A stretch of DNA of 64,000 nt from Bacteroidales bacterium (GTDB taxonomy: Bacteria; Bacteroidota; Bacteroidia; Bacteroidales; P3). A program made the position numbers and the translations under genes. Each line of letters opens with the position of its first letter. Position 1 is the first letter of the stretch. The stretch lies in NCBI GenBank assembly GCA_017454015.1, contig JAFTDW010000005.1, positions 62,001 through 126,000 on the forward strand, given 5' to 3'. Positions 31,795 through 42,540 of the stretch are shown one piece after another. The notes beneath the pieces are model-generated. The model had not been told where the DNA came from, did no database searches, and saw nothing but the letters and a program-made list of their open reading frames with translations.

Positions 31795-34700
31795 ATGAAG
31801 AAATTTATATCTTCTCTTTTCCTTCTTTCGGCACTCTTGTTGATGAGTGCTAATGAAATCCACGCGCAGTGGGTTAACACCTGTTTAGGCCCCAATCCAG
31901 GAGCCGGACTTGCCGGTGGCCACGAGTCGACTACCAACAATGATAAAATCTATGTAAGGTCGGAGACTTTTGCGCAGGATTCTGTCCGTACCATTAGTTA
32001 TTCGATTATTGTTAATGGTGTAGCCCAGGCCCAGACCATTATAATCAACCCGCCGGTAGCTCCTGCCAACTACCATTTCTTGCATTGGATTGTTGCCGAT
32101 TATGCCAATCCCACGCTGACCGATACTACCACGTGCAACAACGCCACGTGGGAAGGTCGCGACAGGATTTACACTGCAGTGTTCGAGCCGGACATCATGA
32201 CCATTACTGTGCGCTCGGCAGACCCCACACAGGCGGCAAGCAACGACAGTGTCAAGTATGTGCCTTTTGACGGTAGTGTGCGTATCAGTGTTACTCCCAA
32301 TCCGGGCTATGTGTTCGACCATTGGAACGATGGCGACACTACCAACCCCCGTATGCTCACTCACGTGAATGGCAACAACACATACACCGCCTATTATGTC
32401 CGTGACAGTTTCAGCATATCAACAGCCGTGCTGCCCCGCAACGGTCTCATCGATGGTAGTGTGTCTGGCGCTGGTCGCTATGTGTACCTTGACACTGCCG
32501 TGATTACAGCCATCCCAAGCACTCCCAATTATCGTTTCAAACAGTGGAATGACGGTGACACTACCAATCCTCGTTATGTTGTGGTGTTGGGCAATGCCCT
32601 GTACACTGCCGAGTTTACACATGACACTATCGATGTGCAGGAATCGGCCTGCTTCAGCAATGGGACCTACACATGGGAGGGCTTGACCATAGACCTCACG
32701 GGTGTTACCAGTGACACGTCGACTATAGTAAGAACCAAAAGCTTCCGCAGCGCAGTGTCGGGCATAGCAAACGACAGTGTGCGCCGCCTCACCCTTACCG
32801 TATACAAGGACATAGTGTACAATGAGGTTCAGGACACAGGCGTGGCATGTAATGGCTACACATGGAGAGGAACCACATACACGCTCTCTGGCGCCTACAG
32901 CGACCGCATAACGGGTGCCATAGGCGGGGTGTGCGACATAGTGTATAACATCACCCTCGACATCAAGCACGACAGCACCATCAATACTGTAGTCACCGCT
33001 TGCGACACCTTTACATGGCACGGCAACACATATAACGCCTCGGCCGTCGATACCTATAATTATGTTAACGCAGATGGTTGCCCGAGTGTGGAGAACCTGC
33101 GTCTTACCATCAACTACAACAGCAGCAGCTCCTATGCCACTACACAGTGCGACAGCTATACATGGGGCGACAGTGCCTATACTGCTACAGGCATCTATCT
33201 GTACCATTACAACACCTCGGCCGGCTGCCCGAGTGTCGACACCCTTCGCCTTACCATTAATCACAATAGCAATATAGGCCGCATTGATACCGTTTGCAAT
33301 GAGTTTAGTTGGGTCGACAGCGCAAAATCGCTCAACCGCACCTTCACTGCCTCGGGCCTATATTACCACAACTACACCTCTGACGAGGGCTGCCCGAGTG
33401 TCGACACACTCAACCTCACAGTGTATTACGACAGCAACCGCGCATTTACGCAGACTGTTTGCGACACCTTCACATGGACTAATAACGATAGTATAAAGGG
33501 CTACAATGTGAGCGGTACCTACTATAACAGTTACCGCACTGCCGAGAAGTGCCTCAGCGTCGACACCCTTTATCTCACCGTCAACTACAACTCCGATACC
33601 ACGATTGTTGACACGGCCTGCAACGAGTATGCGTGGGTCGATGAGTACAGAAACATCGACACTGTATACACTACATCAGTAACCCACGACATATTCAGTA
33701 TTATTAACGATGCAGGCTGCATCAGCCAGTATGACCTGACGCTCCAGGTGAACTACAGCACCAGTGCGGCCAACCACTTGACCGGTGTGAGTGCTGTTTG
33801 TGACAGTTACATCTGGGCTATGCAAGATGGTACGTATGACACCGTCACAACCAGTGGCACGTACTACGATACTTATACCACTGCCAATGGTTGTCCGAGC
33901 GTCGACACTCTTTATATTGATATAAAATACAGCACCAGTCACGACACTACATTCAGATTTGTGTGCGACTCGCTGGTGTGGGACGGCAACGTCTACAAGA
34001 ATGCAGGTGCATATACTTTCACATACAGTTCTATAAAGAACGCTGTTTTCTGCGACAGCGTAGAGCGTATAACCCTGCTCGGCATCAACAACAGCACGCA
34101 CAATGTGACGACCGATACGGCTTGTGAGAACTATACATGGCATGGTCGCAGCTACGCTACCGTGGGTATGGTTACCGACACTTTCTCGTATGAGAATGAA
34201 GACGGCTGCTACAGCATAGACACTCTCCACCTAACCATCATGAGCTATGCCTCGATAGCGCCCGATGTTGACAGCGCTTTCGGTTCGTACACTTGGAGTA
34301 GCAACGGCGAAGTATATACCCATTCGGGTAGCTATAGCTACATTGACGCAGCCAGCTGCCAGATAGACTCTCTGATACTTAAAATAAAGTTCAACGTGGT
34401 TGCAGTTGCCGCCAATTCCTCTTTTGACACTGCAATACATGTGAGCAACACCACCCCCGCTGAGTACGACACCGTAACGATATATGTGAACCGTATACGT
34501 GGCCGAGGCAAGCAGTTTGCTTCGTGGAATGACGGCAACACAGACAATCCGCGTGTCATGGTGGTTACTTCCGATATAAATCTCGTGGCCACATTCACCG
34601 ATGTGTATCACACCGTGGTTGCCGAGAGTGCCAATGATACCTTTGGCTCGGTTACCGGCAGTGGCTCCTATCCCTATGCATCGAGTGCCCGACTGGTGGC

Positions 34701-37128
34701 CACTCCCGAGCCCGGCTACCACTTCCTGCGTTGGAACGACTACAACGCCTCGAACCCGCGCTATGTGAGCATCGCCGACACCGACTACCATTTCATCGCC
34801 TACTTTGCACCCAATAGCTTTATCATCACTGCAGTGAGTGCCGACCCCGCCACGGGTAGCGTGTTCCCCGGCAGCGACACCATCACCACAGGCCAAGGCG
34901 TCACACTGACGGCTAATGCCAACAGTGGTTTCCATTTCTCCAGATGGCATGACGGCAACACCTCGAACCCGCGTACCGTGTATCCCACTTCCGACACCGT
35001 CTATACCGCCTATTTCGATATGAACACAAGGGCATTATACGACACCGTATGTAAGAAATGGAACAATATAGTGATGCGTTATGGTGGCGACACCGTGGTG
35101 CGTGACACCAACAGTGCTCGCACCCTTGCCACTGTGCATTACGTGCATTTCAAGAGATATGCCGAGATCGACTTGCCGGTAGATGCCTGCGGTGTGTTGC
35201 CCTACAGCTACACCACCTCCAGGGCCACGCATGTGGTCAACCAGGCCGTGAGCAATTTTGCCGACACTATAACCTATACCTCGACATCTAGGTGCGACAG
35301 CATAAAGCACTACACGCTCACAGTGAAGTCGCCCACAACAGCCACATGGGACACCACCGTGTGCGATAAGCTGAAGATTGGCGACACCACCTTTACCACC
35401 ACGGGTGTCTATACGGTTACCACTACCAATGTGTATGGCTGCGACAGTATTATCACTCTGCAACTGCATGTCGATACTCATCGCGACACCACCTATCTGG
35501 CTGGTATTGGTTGCGACAGTGTGGTGTGGAAAGGCTTCACATATACCGAGACCGACACGGTGATAAACTATCGTCCGGCAGTAGCGGGCAATGTGTGCCC
35601 GATAGTGGAGCATGCCCTTGTCTTTGTGGTGCATTCCAGCCGCGACACCGTAAGCGCCAGTCTCTGTGCCGGCACTCCCTTCCGCTTTGTCACCACCAAA
35701 CGTGCATGGCAAGACACCATGTATGAGGAGCGTCGCGGGCAGAATCCCGCCACGGGCTGCGACAGCATATATACCATATCGCTTTCGGTATATCCGCTGC
35801 AATCGGTGCATGACACGCAGACAGCTTGCCTCTCTTACAGGGGCAGCAACGGCATCGTCTATCCCAACAGTGGTGAGTACAGGTTCCGCTACTATGATAT
35901 CCACAACTGCGACAGCACAGTAACGCTCCACCTCACCATAGAGAATGAGCCGGTGCGCGAAGTGCCCGTCAAGGCTTGCGAACAATATGTGTGGCCCCTC
36001 AATAACCGCACCTACACCGCAAGCAGCATCGACACCGTGCATGTGCCTTCTACCGCTACAGCCTGCGACAGTGTCATCAAAATGCGTCTGTCCATCTACC
36101 AGAAACCCACTGCCGAGTTGAGTGGCGATGTATGCTTGGGTCAGTCGTTTGTGGGTAACGGCTTCACCATAGCCGCCGACTCCATCCGTACATTGGGCAA
36201 CTTTGTCTTCAGCAGAACCAGAGGGTATGATGTGGCAACCACCTGCGACAGCCTTTACAACATCACGATAGTTGTGCATGGCTCCGATCGTACGGAGGCC
36301 AACGACACCGCCTGCCTGAGCCACACGTGGAACGGCAACACCTACGCCACCAGCGGCACCTACAGTTACCGTACGCGCAACCGCTATGGCTGCGACAGTA
36401 TTTCGATACTTCACCTCGTCATCAACCACGAGCGTTACGGCACCGTCGACACCATAGCCTGCGGCGTGTTTGAGTGGGATGGTATCGACTACACCAACGA
36501 TTCAATAATGACGCTCACCCTTGTTGCTTCCAACGGCTGCGACAGTATACTCACAGTGAGATACAGCGTGAAGTCGACCTACCGCGATACCGTGCCCGTG
36601 GGCCCGCGTTGTGATTCGCTGACATTCATGGGTGAGACATATAGGGACAACTTCGACTTTATACATAACTATCCCACAGTATATGGCTGCGACAGCTTGG
36701 TGCTCTATCAGATACGTGTGAACCACACCACGGTGATAAGTGAGCACGACACAATCTACAAGGGCGAGTCTCTGTATTTCCATGGTCATCGCTATGCCAT
36801 AGCAGGCACATGGCCTGTGAGAGTGGCGGGCGACGAAATAACATGCGACTCCATCTACATGCTCTACCTCGTGGTGCTCGATCCCGAAGGTATCAGCGAG
36901 GCCGGCAATGTCTCCAACCTCTCGCTTTATCCCAACCCCACCACAGGAGTGCTGCATATAGGCAATGGCGAGGCTACGCATGTGGATGTGCTTGACATAG
37001 TGGGTCGCCTTGTGGCAAGCTACGACAACACCAACACGATAGACCTCAGCAAGCTGCCCGCCGGCTCGTACACACTGCGCATCACGATGCCCGATGGCAT
37101 GGCTGTGCGCAAAGTGGTGAAAAGATAG
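31795..37128 (+). CDS. Giant T9SS-exported protein 3 with InlB-type and Cys repeats
   Basis: 1777 aa. Signal peptide cleaved at EIHA|Q (24/25). Domains alternate. Residues 95-280 hold three divergent InlB-B-like repeats (GYVFDHWNDGDTTNPR, YRFKQWNDGDTTNPRY). Then come about nine Cys repeats (283-870, CDTFTWHGNTY, GCPSVDTLRLTI). A second block of three W-N/H-D repeats follows (888-1080, FASWNDGNTDNPR, FLRWNDYNASNPRY, FSRWHDGNTSNPRT), then about eight more Cys repeats to 1690. The type A T9SS domain ends the protein (LYPNPTTGVLHI, VDVLDIVGRLVASY, GSYTLRITM, RKVVKR). Many of the first-block repeats read GCPS rather than GCDS. Giant gene 4 follows after 38 bp with no terminator, so the two are probably one operon. 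Confidence 0.88.
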   Translation: MKKFISSLFLLSALLLMSANEIHAQWVNTCLGPNPGAGLAGGHESTTNNDKIYVRSETFAQDSVRTISYSIIVNGVAQAQTIIINPPVAPANYHFLHWIVADYANPTLTDTTTCNNATWEGRDRIYTAVFEPDIMTITVRSADPTQAASNDSVKYVPFDGSVRISVTPNPGYVFDHWNDGDTTNPRMLTHVNGNNTYTAYYVRDSFSISTAVLPRNGLIDGSVSGAGRYVYLDTAVITAIPSTPNYRFKQWNDGDTTNPRYVVVLGNALYTAEFTHDTIDVQESACFSNGTYTWEGLTIDLTGVTSDTSTIVRTKSFRSAVSGIANDSVRRLTLTVYKDIVYNEVQDTGVACNGYTWRGTTYTLSGAYSDRITGAIGGVCDIVYNITLDIKHDSTINTVVTACDTFTWHGNTYNASAVDTYNYVNADGCPSVENLRLTINYNSSSSYATTQCDSYTWGDSAYTATGIYLYHYNTSAGCPSVDTLRLTINHNSNIGRIDTVCNEFSWVDSAKSLNRTFTASGLYYHNYTSDEGCPSVDTLNLTVYYDSNRAFTQTVCDTFTWTNNDSIKGYNVSGTYYNSYRTAEKCLSVDTLYLTVNYNSDTTIVDTACNEYAWVDEYRNIDTVYTTSVTHDIFSIINDAGCISQYDLTLQVNYSTSAANHLTGVSAVCDSYIWAMQDGTYDTVTTSGTYYDTYTTANGCPSVDTLYIDIKYSTSHDTTFRFVCDSLVWDGNVYKNAGAYTFTYSSIKNAVFCDSVERITLLGINNSTHNVTTDTACENYTWHGRSYATVGMVTDTFSYENEDGCYSIDTLHLTIMSYASIAPDVDSAFGSYTWSSNGEVYTHSGSYSYIDAASCQIDSLILKIKFNVVAVAANSSFDTAIHVSNTTPAEYDTVTIYVNRIRGRGKQFASWNDGNTDNPRVMVVTSDINLVATFTDVYHTVVAESANDTFGSVTGSGSYPYASSARLVATPEPGYHFLRWNDYNASNPRYVSIADTDYHFIAYFAPNSFIITAVSADPATGSVFPGSDTITTGQGVTLTANANSGFHFSRWHDGNTSNPRTVYPTSDTVYTAYFDMNTRALYDTVCKKWNNIVMRYGGDTVVRDTNSARTLATVHYVHFKRYAEIDLPVDACGVLPYSYTTSRATHVVNQAVSNFADTITYTSTSRCDSIKHYTLTVKSPTTATWDTTVCDKLKIGDTTFTTTGVYTVTTTNVYGCDSIITLQLHVDTHRDTTYLAGIGCDSVVWKGFTYTETDTVINYRPAVAGNVCPIVEHALVFVVHSSRDTVSASLCAGTPFRFVTTKRAWQDTMYEERRGQNPATGCDSIYTISLSVYPLQSVHDTQTACLSYRGSNGIVYPNSGEYRFRYYDIHNCDSTVTLHLTIENEPVREVPVKACEQYVWPLNNRTYTASSIDTVHVPSTATACDSVIKMRLSIYQKPTAELSGDVCLGQSFVGNGFTIAADSIRTLGNFVFSRTRGYDVATTCDSLYNITIVVHGSDRTEANDTACLSHTWNGNTYATSGTYSYRTRNRYGCDSISILHLVINHERYGTVDTIACGVFEWDGIDYTNDSIMTLTLVASNGCDSILTVRYSVKSTYRDTVPVGPRCDSLTFMGETYRDNFDFIHNYPTVYGCDSLVLYQIRVNHTTVISEHDTIYKGESLYFHGHRYAIAGTWPVRVAGDEITCDSIYMLYLVVLDPEGISEAGNVSNLSLYPNPTTGVLHIGNGEATHVDVLDIVGRLVASYDNTNTIDLSKLPAGSYTLRITMPDGMAVRKVVKR

Positions 37129-37166
37129 TTCCAAGCCCTGAGTCCTAAGTTATTATTACATACTCA

Positions 37167-40100
37167 ATGAAGAGATTTCTAACATACCTGCCACTGATTG
37201 TTGCGCTGTTGGTCCCCACTCTCCTTATTGCCGAGGACCGCGTTTCAGTGCCTGCAGTGCAGCAGAGCGGTGCGGAGTATGTCAACGCCAACCTCTTCGA
37301 CACTATTTGTGAGGGCACGCCAAACTATACTCGCAACGGTTTTAACCTGCGTACCGACACCTTGGCGGCACGCTCAAGCGACTATGTGTTCTTCCGTGTG
37401 TCGGCAGGTAACGACAGCGTTTACTATCTCTGGCTTGCAGTATTGCCTTCGTACCACACATACGATACTTTGTCGGTGTGCCAGAACATGCTGCCATTAC
37501 GTTACGGTTCGCGTTGGTTCCCCGCCACAACCCTGACGGGCGACTATGGCGTGTCGTTCCTGTCTCAGAGCAGTTGCGACAGTTTGGTCTCCCTGCACCT
37601 CACTGTCGACACCATGATGTTGCGTGATACCATAGTGATAACGTGTCACAGTTTCACATGGGACCGCACCGACCGCACCTACTCAACGCCAGGCTATAGC
37701 CAACCCGACAACTACATGCTCATGGGGCGCAACGGCACTTGCGATACTCTGCTGCGTCTCGGACTGCTTATTTACGACACTGTGCGTGCCCATATAGACA
37801 CCCAGGTGTGCGACAGTTATGTATTTGGGGGTAACACATACAGTGTGAGCAGGACCCATGTGGCTCGTGTCGGCACGTCGTCGTTTCACGGCTGCGACAG
37901 TGTGGTGTACTATAGTTTCCATGTATTGCCCTCAACGCATGGCGACTTTTATGTTGAGGCTTTTGATGACACCTACGTATGGCCCGACAGCATAGGCGGA
38001 AGTGGCGCAACGTTCCACATCAGCGGTCTCACCAATCGTGTGACCACTGGTACCAACGGCTGCGACAGCGTCACAACACTCCACCTCGAACTCCACGGTA
38101 TGCCAGTGTGGTGCACCAATCAGGTGTTTGACAACGACGAATACAACGGCTTCCCAATACCATCGCCCCACACGGCGGGCACCTATGGTATTTATCTGCG
38201 TGACGGTTTAACAGCCTCCGACGGGGTGAGCGACAGCATAGTGCTGCTGCGTTACCGCTTTGTACAGCATTATTATTTCATGCACATGGACACTATATGC
38301 TCCAATGACACGGTGCTTTTCCACGGCGTCACATTGGTGCACCCGGGCGAGATAGGGGGCGATTTCCGCGACACGGTCATGTACCGCACCACGGAGGGTT
38401 GCGACAGTGGCTATGTGGCCATGCTCAGAGTTTATCCCACCTATGTGGACACCGTGGTGGAGTACCTGTGCCGCAGACCTGCCGACTACCACAGAGGCGA
38501 CAGCGCCGCTTTCTATGTCGATTCGCTCCATATAGTAGCTGCGCAGTGCGACAGCGTGGTCTATCGCGACCAGATGCATTTTGTGCCCGATACTGTCATT
38601 TATCACCGCGAGGCATGTGTGAGCTATACGTGGGAGGCTACGGACGGCTCTTACTCATCGGTAATCACATACACCAACAACGGTACCACGGCACGCTATT
38701 ACATACCCGACAGCAACAACACCGACACAGTGCATCTGCACAACATAGGCGGATGCGACAGCACCGTTGTGCTTAGTCTTGTCCTCAAGCCGCAGAGTGT
38801 GGTGGATACCGTGATAACCGCCTGTTACAACTTCGAGTGGCCACGTATGGACACTGTATTCGGCGTGGGCATGTACCCCTCGATAATCGATACCATAGAA
38901 CGTGGCAACAGCTATCGCTGCGACAGCATACTGCGAATGGACATCCGTGTGTATGATACCGCTATAGTGAGTTTCGACAGCAACGTGTGTGAGTCCTACA
39001 CCTACGGTGGTGTCACTTATTACGAGGGTGGCGAGCGCCGCGGGTTGCTTGGCATGTCGTCCCACGGCTGCGACAGTGTGGGTTACATAACCTTCAACCT
39101 TTTCCATAACCTACATGTTGACCGCTACTACAAAGTATACGACAGCCTTTTCCGCTGGACGGAAGGTACCGACAGCACATACCAATCCTCGGGTGTCGAT
39201 ACTGTTGTGTATCCCATAATCGGCGGCTGCGACAGCGCCGTAACCATGCATCTGCAATTGGTCTCCATGCCTATTTGGTGTTCCAACATATACCTGCCCG
39301 ACAGTATGTACGATGGCTTTAAGGTTGTCGACTATAGCACAGGTCTTCACCGTCTTGCTCTATGCGACACCATAGAAGGCACCGATGGTACCGACACCTT
39401 GGCATGGCTCTCCTATCGTATGCTTAAGGCCTATGTGGTGAACGATACTGCCGGAATATGCACCGGTGACACCATGTTGTACCACGGTATGGCCATCTAC
39501 GACCCAGACAATGTTGGTGTACGTAACGACACAGTATTCTACACCGCCGGCAACGGCTGCGACAGCCTCTTTGCACTGCGGCTCACAGTGGCCGACATCT
39601 TCAACGACACGGTGAGAGGCACTATTTGCCGTGGCAGTTACCTTATCTTCGTGGAACGGTTTGAGCATTGTCACAACCTGCCTTGGGGCTGGACCTCGCG
39701 CGGAGGAGACTGGCATGCCGCCACAACCTCTGGCGACAGTTATGGTAATTATGTGCCTTCCGACGGCGACAGTGCCGTGTACATGAACGGTACCAACAGC
39801 CATGTCAACACATTCCTTGTCTCGCCGCCTATTGACCTGCGTTATTCCGATACCGCCGACATCTCGTTCTGGTACATTAACCCACAGGTGGATGGCAATC
39901 TCAACAGCTTGTGTCTATTTTGGACAGAAACACCCGACGTGCAGTCGAGTTGGCAGTCGCTCTGGTGCGAACGGAGCAACGTGACGTCATGGTCGCGCAC
40001 AGTGTTGCATCTTCGTGGAAACCAGTACAAGAAGATTATCTATCTCGGTTTTGAGAGCCACGACTTTGGTGGCTGCAGCGGCTTCGACAGCATCATGGTG

Positions 40101-42188
40101 CGTGGTTACAACAACTCCCCCCACGACACCACATACATCACCACCGACACATTGCGCTCTGTAAAGGGTGGCTGTGACAGTGTGGTGACACGTATCGTGA
40201 AAGTTATAGGCAACTCAGGCTCCACAGTGAGCGACACAGCCTGTGACTTCTATACCTGGACGGTCAAGAATCCCGACGGCAGCACGGCATTTAGTCGCAA
40301 CTATGTCAATAACACTACGGGCCACATGCACCTCTCTGCCGCTGACGGCAATACCGACACAGCCTATCTGCTCAACTACGGCGGTTGCGACAGCCTTGTG
40401 GTGCTCGACCTGTTGTTGAAGGGCAAGACCATGGGAGAGCCTGACAGCATAACCCGCTGCAACCCCTACGAGTGGCGCGTGCAGCAACTCGACGGCAAGT
40501 GGGAGACTGCCGGCACTTTCTTTGACCACGACACAGTGGCGGTCCACACCATAATAAACAGCGAAGGATGCGACAGCGTACTCATTCTGGTGTACCACTA
40601 CACCCCGCATCTCGACAGCCTGCGCGAGGACACGGCTTGCGACAGCTACACCTTTAAAGGCATCACCTACACCTCTTCGGCAACGGCCTACGATACCATC
40701 AGGCGTACCGTGTCGGATGGTTGCGACATAGTGGTGACACTCCATATGCAAATCAACCACACTTCTTACAGCGATGACTCCAACCTGGTGTGCGAAAGAC
40801 TTGTGTGGATTGATGGTCGCACATACACTGCTTCGACCAACAGGCCGTATTACACCCTTACCAACATGGATGGCTGCGACAGCATAGTGCGTCTCGTGCT
40901 TACTGTTGAGCACAGCCCGGTGTTCATCATTGATACGCAGGTGTGCGACAGGTTCGTGTATGAAGGCATCACTTACGACAGCACTGCCGACTATGTGTTG
41001 CGCGTGCCAATAGGACAGGTGTGCGACAGTCTTGTCGACATCAATCTTACCGTCTATAACTCCAGCGTTGATACCGTCGACATTGTGTCGTGTGGAGTCT
41101 ACAACTGGAACGGGTTCCTCTGCGACTCGGCCGGATTGTACACCCAGCAGTTCGCCAACCGTCATGGTTGCGACAGCATAATGTGGCTCAACGTCACTAT
41201 AGCGTCGGAGCTTGTCGACAGTTCGGTAATGCAGTCGTGCAACACCTACCGGTGGTATGGACGCACATACAACACGTCGGGCCGCTACACCTACCGTGTT
41301 CCTTCTATGTCGGGAGGCTGCGACAGTGTGCATATACTCATACTGCAGGTGGACAGCATATACAGCATACGCATTGACAGCGTGGCGTGCGACACTCTTA
41401 TATGGCAGGACAGTGTCTACACAGCCACCACCACCAATAGCTGGCGTTACCTGAGCAGCCACGGCTGTGACAGCATAGTGACCCTTGCCGCAGTGGTCAA
41501 CCACACCGTAACAACCCATACCAACGTGGGCAGCTGCAACCAGTATATATGGAACGGCGAGCTGTACAGTGAGAGTGGGCATTACGAGCAGTTGCTGCGG
41601 TCGCTGGTCACAGGTTGCGACAGCACTTCGATAATAGACCTCACGCTGTACCCGACACAGCATAGCCAGTACGACACCTTCGCTTGCGACAGCTATTTGT
41701 GGGAAGGGCAGTCTTATGGCCGAACAGGTCATTTCACACGCTATTTCTCCACAGTACATGGCTGCGACAGCATTGTGGAACTCGATCTGACGATAGGCCA
41801 TACTAGCAACACCTCGTTCTACGATACAGCGTGGGGTGGGTTCTACGTGTGGAACGACATCACCTACACGTCCACCGGCGACTATGTGCAGTCGTTTGTG
41901 GGATGGGGAGGCTGCGACAGTGTGGTCACACTCCATCTCACGGTGTACAACGACATTGACAATGCCTCAGAAGGCCTCCTGACGCTCTATCCCAACCCCA
42001 CGCGGGGCGAGGTAAGCATTGAGGGCTCCGAGGTGATTAGAGTCGATGTTATGGACCTCGTGGGCCGAAGGGTGGCTCGTTATAGCAATACCAACCATAT
42101 TAATCTTCGCAATATGCCTGCCGGCCTCTATCTACTCAGGGTCACCTTGCCCGAGCGTGTGGTGCTGTTGCGTGTCGTAAAGGAATAA
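37167..42188 (+). CDS. Giant T9SS-exported protein 4 with cleaved-adhesin-like domain
   Basis: 1673 aa. Signal peptide MKRFLTYLPLIVALLVPTLL, probably cut before EDRV; unlike the other secreted proteins here it is not followed by Gln. Cys repeats fill 45-815 and 985-1590 (CDSYTFKGITY, GCDSIVRLVL). Between them lies a different domain, about 824-981. It starts FVERFEHCHNLPWGWTSRGG and contains LVSPPIDLRYSDTADISFWY, the jelly-roll pattern of cleaved-adhesin/MAM-like domains known from gingipains. The type A T9SS domain closes it (LYPNPTRGEVSI, VDVMDLVGRRVARY, GLYLLRVTL, LRVVKE). It lies 38 bp behind gene 3 and 45 bp before a small lipoprotein gene. Confidence 0.87.
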   Translation: MKRFLTYLPLIVALLVPTLLIAEDRVSVPAVQQSGAEYVNANLFDTICEGTPNYTRNGFNLRTDTLAARSSDYVFFRVSAGNDSVYYLWLAVLPSYHTYDTLSVCQNMLPLRYGSRWFPATTLTGDYGVSFLSQSSCDSLVSLHLTVDTMMLRDTIVITCHSFTWDRTDRTYSTPGYSQPDNYMLMGRNGTCDTLLRLGLLIYDTVRAHIDTQVCDSYVFGGNTYSVSRTHVARVGTSSFHGCDSVVYYSFHVLPSTHGDFYVEAFDDTYVWPDSIGGSGATFHISGLTNRVTTGTNGCDSVTTLHLELHGMPVWCTNQVFDNDEYNGFPIPSPHTAGTYGIYLRDGLTASDGVSDSIVLLRYRFVQHYYFMHMDTICSNDTVLFHGVTLVHPGEIGGDFRDTVMYRTTEGCDSGYVAMLRVYPTYVDTVVEYLCRRPADYHRGDSAAFYVDSLHIVAAQCDSVVYRDQMHFVPDTVIYHREACVSYTWEATDGSYSSVITYTNNGTTARYYIPDSNNTDTVHLHNIGGCDSTVVLSLVLKPQSVVDTVITACYNFEWPRMDTVFGVGMYPSIIDTIERGNSYRCDSILRMDIRVYDTAIVSFDSNVCESYTYGGVTYYEGGERRGLLGMSSHGCDSVGYITFNLFHNLHVDRYYKVYDSLFRWTEGTDSTYQSSGVDTVVYPIIGGCDSAVTMHLQLVSMPIWCSNIYLPDSMYDGFKVVDYSTGLHRLALCDTIEGTDGTDTLAWLSYRMLKAYVVNDTAGICTGDTMLYHGMAIYDPDNVGVRNDTVFYTAGNGCDSLFALRLTVADIFNDTVRGTICRGSYLIFVERFEHCHNLPWGWTSRGGDWHAATTSGDSYGNYVPSDGDSAVYMNGTNSHVNTFLVSPPIDLRYSDTADISFWYINPQVDGNLNSLCLFWTETPDVQSSWQSLWCERSNVTSWSRTVLHLRGNQYKKIIYLGFESHDFGGCSGFDSIMVRGYNNSPHDTTYITTDTLRSVKGGCDSVVTRIVKVIGNSGSTVSDTACDFYTWTVKNPDGSTAFSRNYVNNTTGHMHLSAADGNTDTAYLLNYGGCDSLVVLDLLLKGKTMGEPDSITRCNPYEWRVQQLDGKWETAGTFFDHDTVAVHTIINSEGCDSVLILVYHYTPHLDSLREDTACDSYTFKGITYTSSATAYDTIRRTVSDGCDIVVTLHMQINHTSYSDDSNLVCERLVWIDGRTYTASTNRPYYTLTNMDGCDSIVRLVLTVEHSPVFIIDTQVCDRFVYEGITYDSTADYVLRVPIGQVCDSLVDINLTVYNSSVDTVDIVSCGVYNWNGFLCDSAGLYTQQFANRHGCDSIMWLNVTIASELVDSSVMQSCNTYRWYGRTYNTSGRYTYRVPSMSGGCDSVHILILQVDSIYSIRIDSVACDTLIWQDSVYTATTTNSWRYLSSHGCDSIVTLAAVVNHTVTTHTNVGSCNQYIWNGELYSESGHYEQLLRSLVTGCDSTSIIDLTLYPTQHSQYDTFACDSYLWEGQSYGRTGHFTRYFSTVHGCDSIVELDLTIGHTSNTSFYDTAWGGFYVWNDITYTSTGDYVQSFVGWGGCDSVVTLHLTVYNDIDNASEGLLTLYPNPTRGEVSIEGSEVIRVDVMDLVGRRVARYSNTNHINLRNMPAGLYLLRVTLPERVVLLRVVKE

Positions 42189-42233
42189 AGGCCGTGCAAT
42201 GTGGATTAGTAATCAGTAACCGAAAGGAGCAAT

Positions 42234-42431
42234 ATGAAGAAACTCGCAACAATATGCAGCGCCGTACTGCTCGTTCTTAGTCTCACGGTGCTCTGTGGCA
42301 CCACTACGAGTTGCAAGTCGTCGCAAGACACCATGTACGAAGCCAATCGCGCCAAGAAGAAAGCGGTGAACAATAACTACAGGGTACGTGGCACTACGCA
42401 ACGCAACAAAGCCACCTATCGCAGCTATTGA
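42234..42431 (+). CDS. Small lipoprotein
   Basis: 65 aa. The signal sequence MKKLATICSAVLLVLSLTVL ends at a lipobox (TTSC), leaving a mature chain of about 38 residues that is basic and polar (ANRAKKKAVNNNYRVRG). A good Shine-Dalgarno sequence, AAAGGAG, sits 5 bases before the ATG. It follows giant gene 4 by 45 bp with no terminator, so it may be co-transcribed. I do not recognise the family. The spacer to manA (42432-42540) holds overlapping small inverted repeats (CGTCA/TGACG and TGCGT/ACGCA) but no clear promoter. Confidence 0.8.
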   Translation: MKKLATICSAVLLVLSLTVLCGTTTSCKSSQDTMYEANRAKKKAVNNNYRVRGTTQRNKATYRSY

Positions 42432-42540
42432 ATTTAGTTTCAAGCCCTAAATTATTGCGATAAGCTGCATAGCAGTACCTAAGTGTGTGGTGCGTCAGCC
42501 ACGCATGACGTGTACCTATATACTTGTAACTAAGTAAGTC

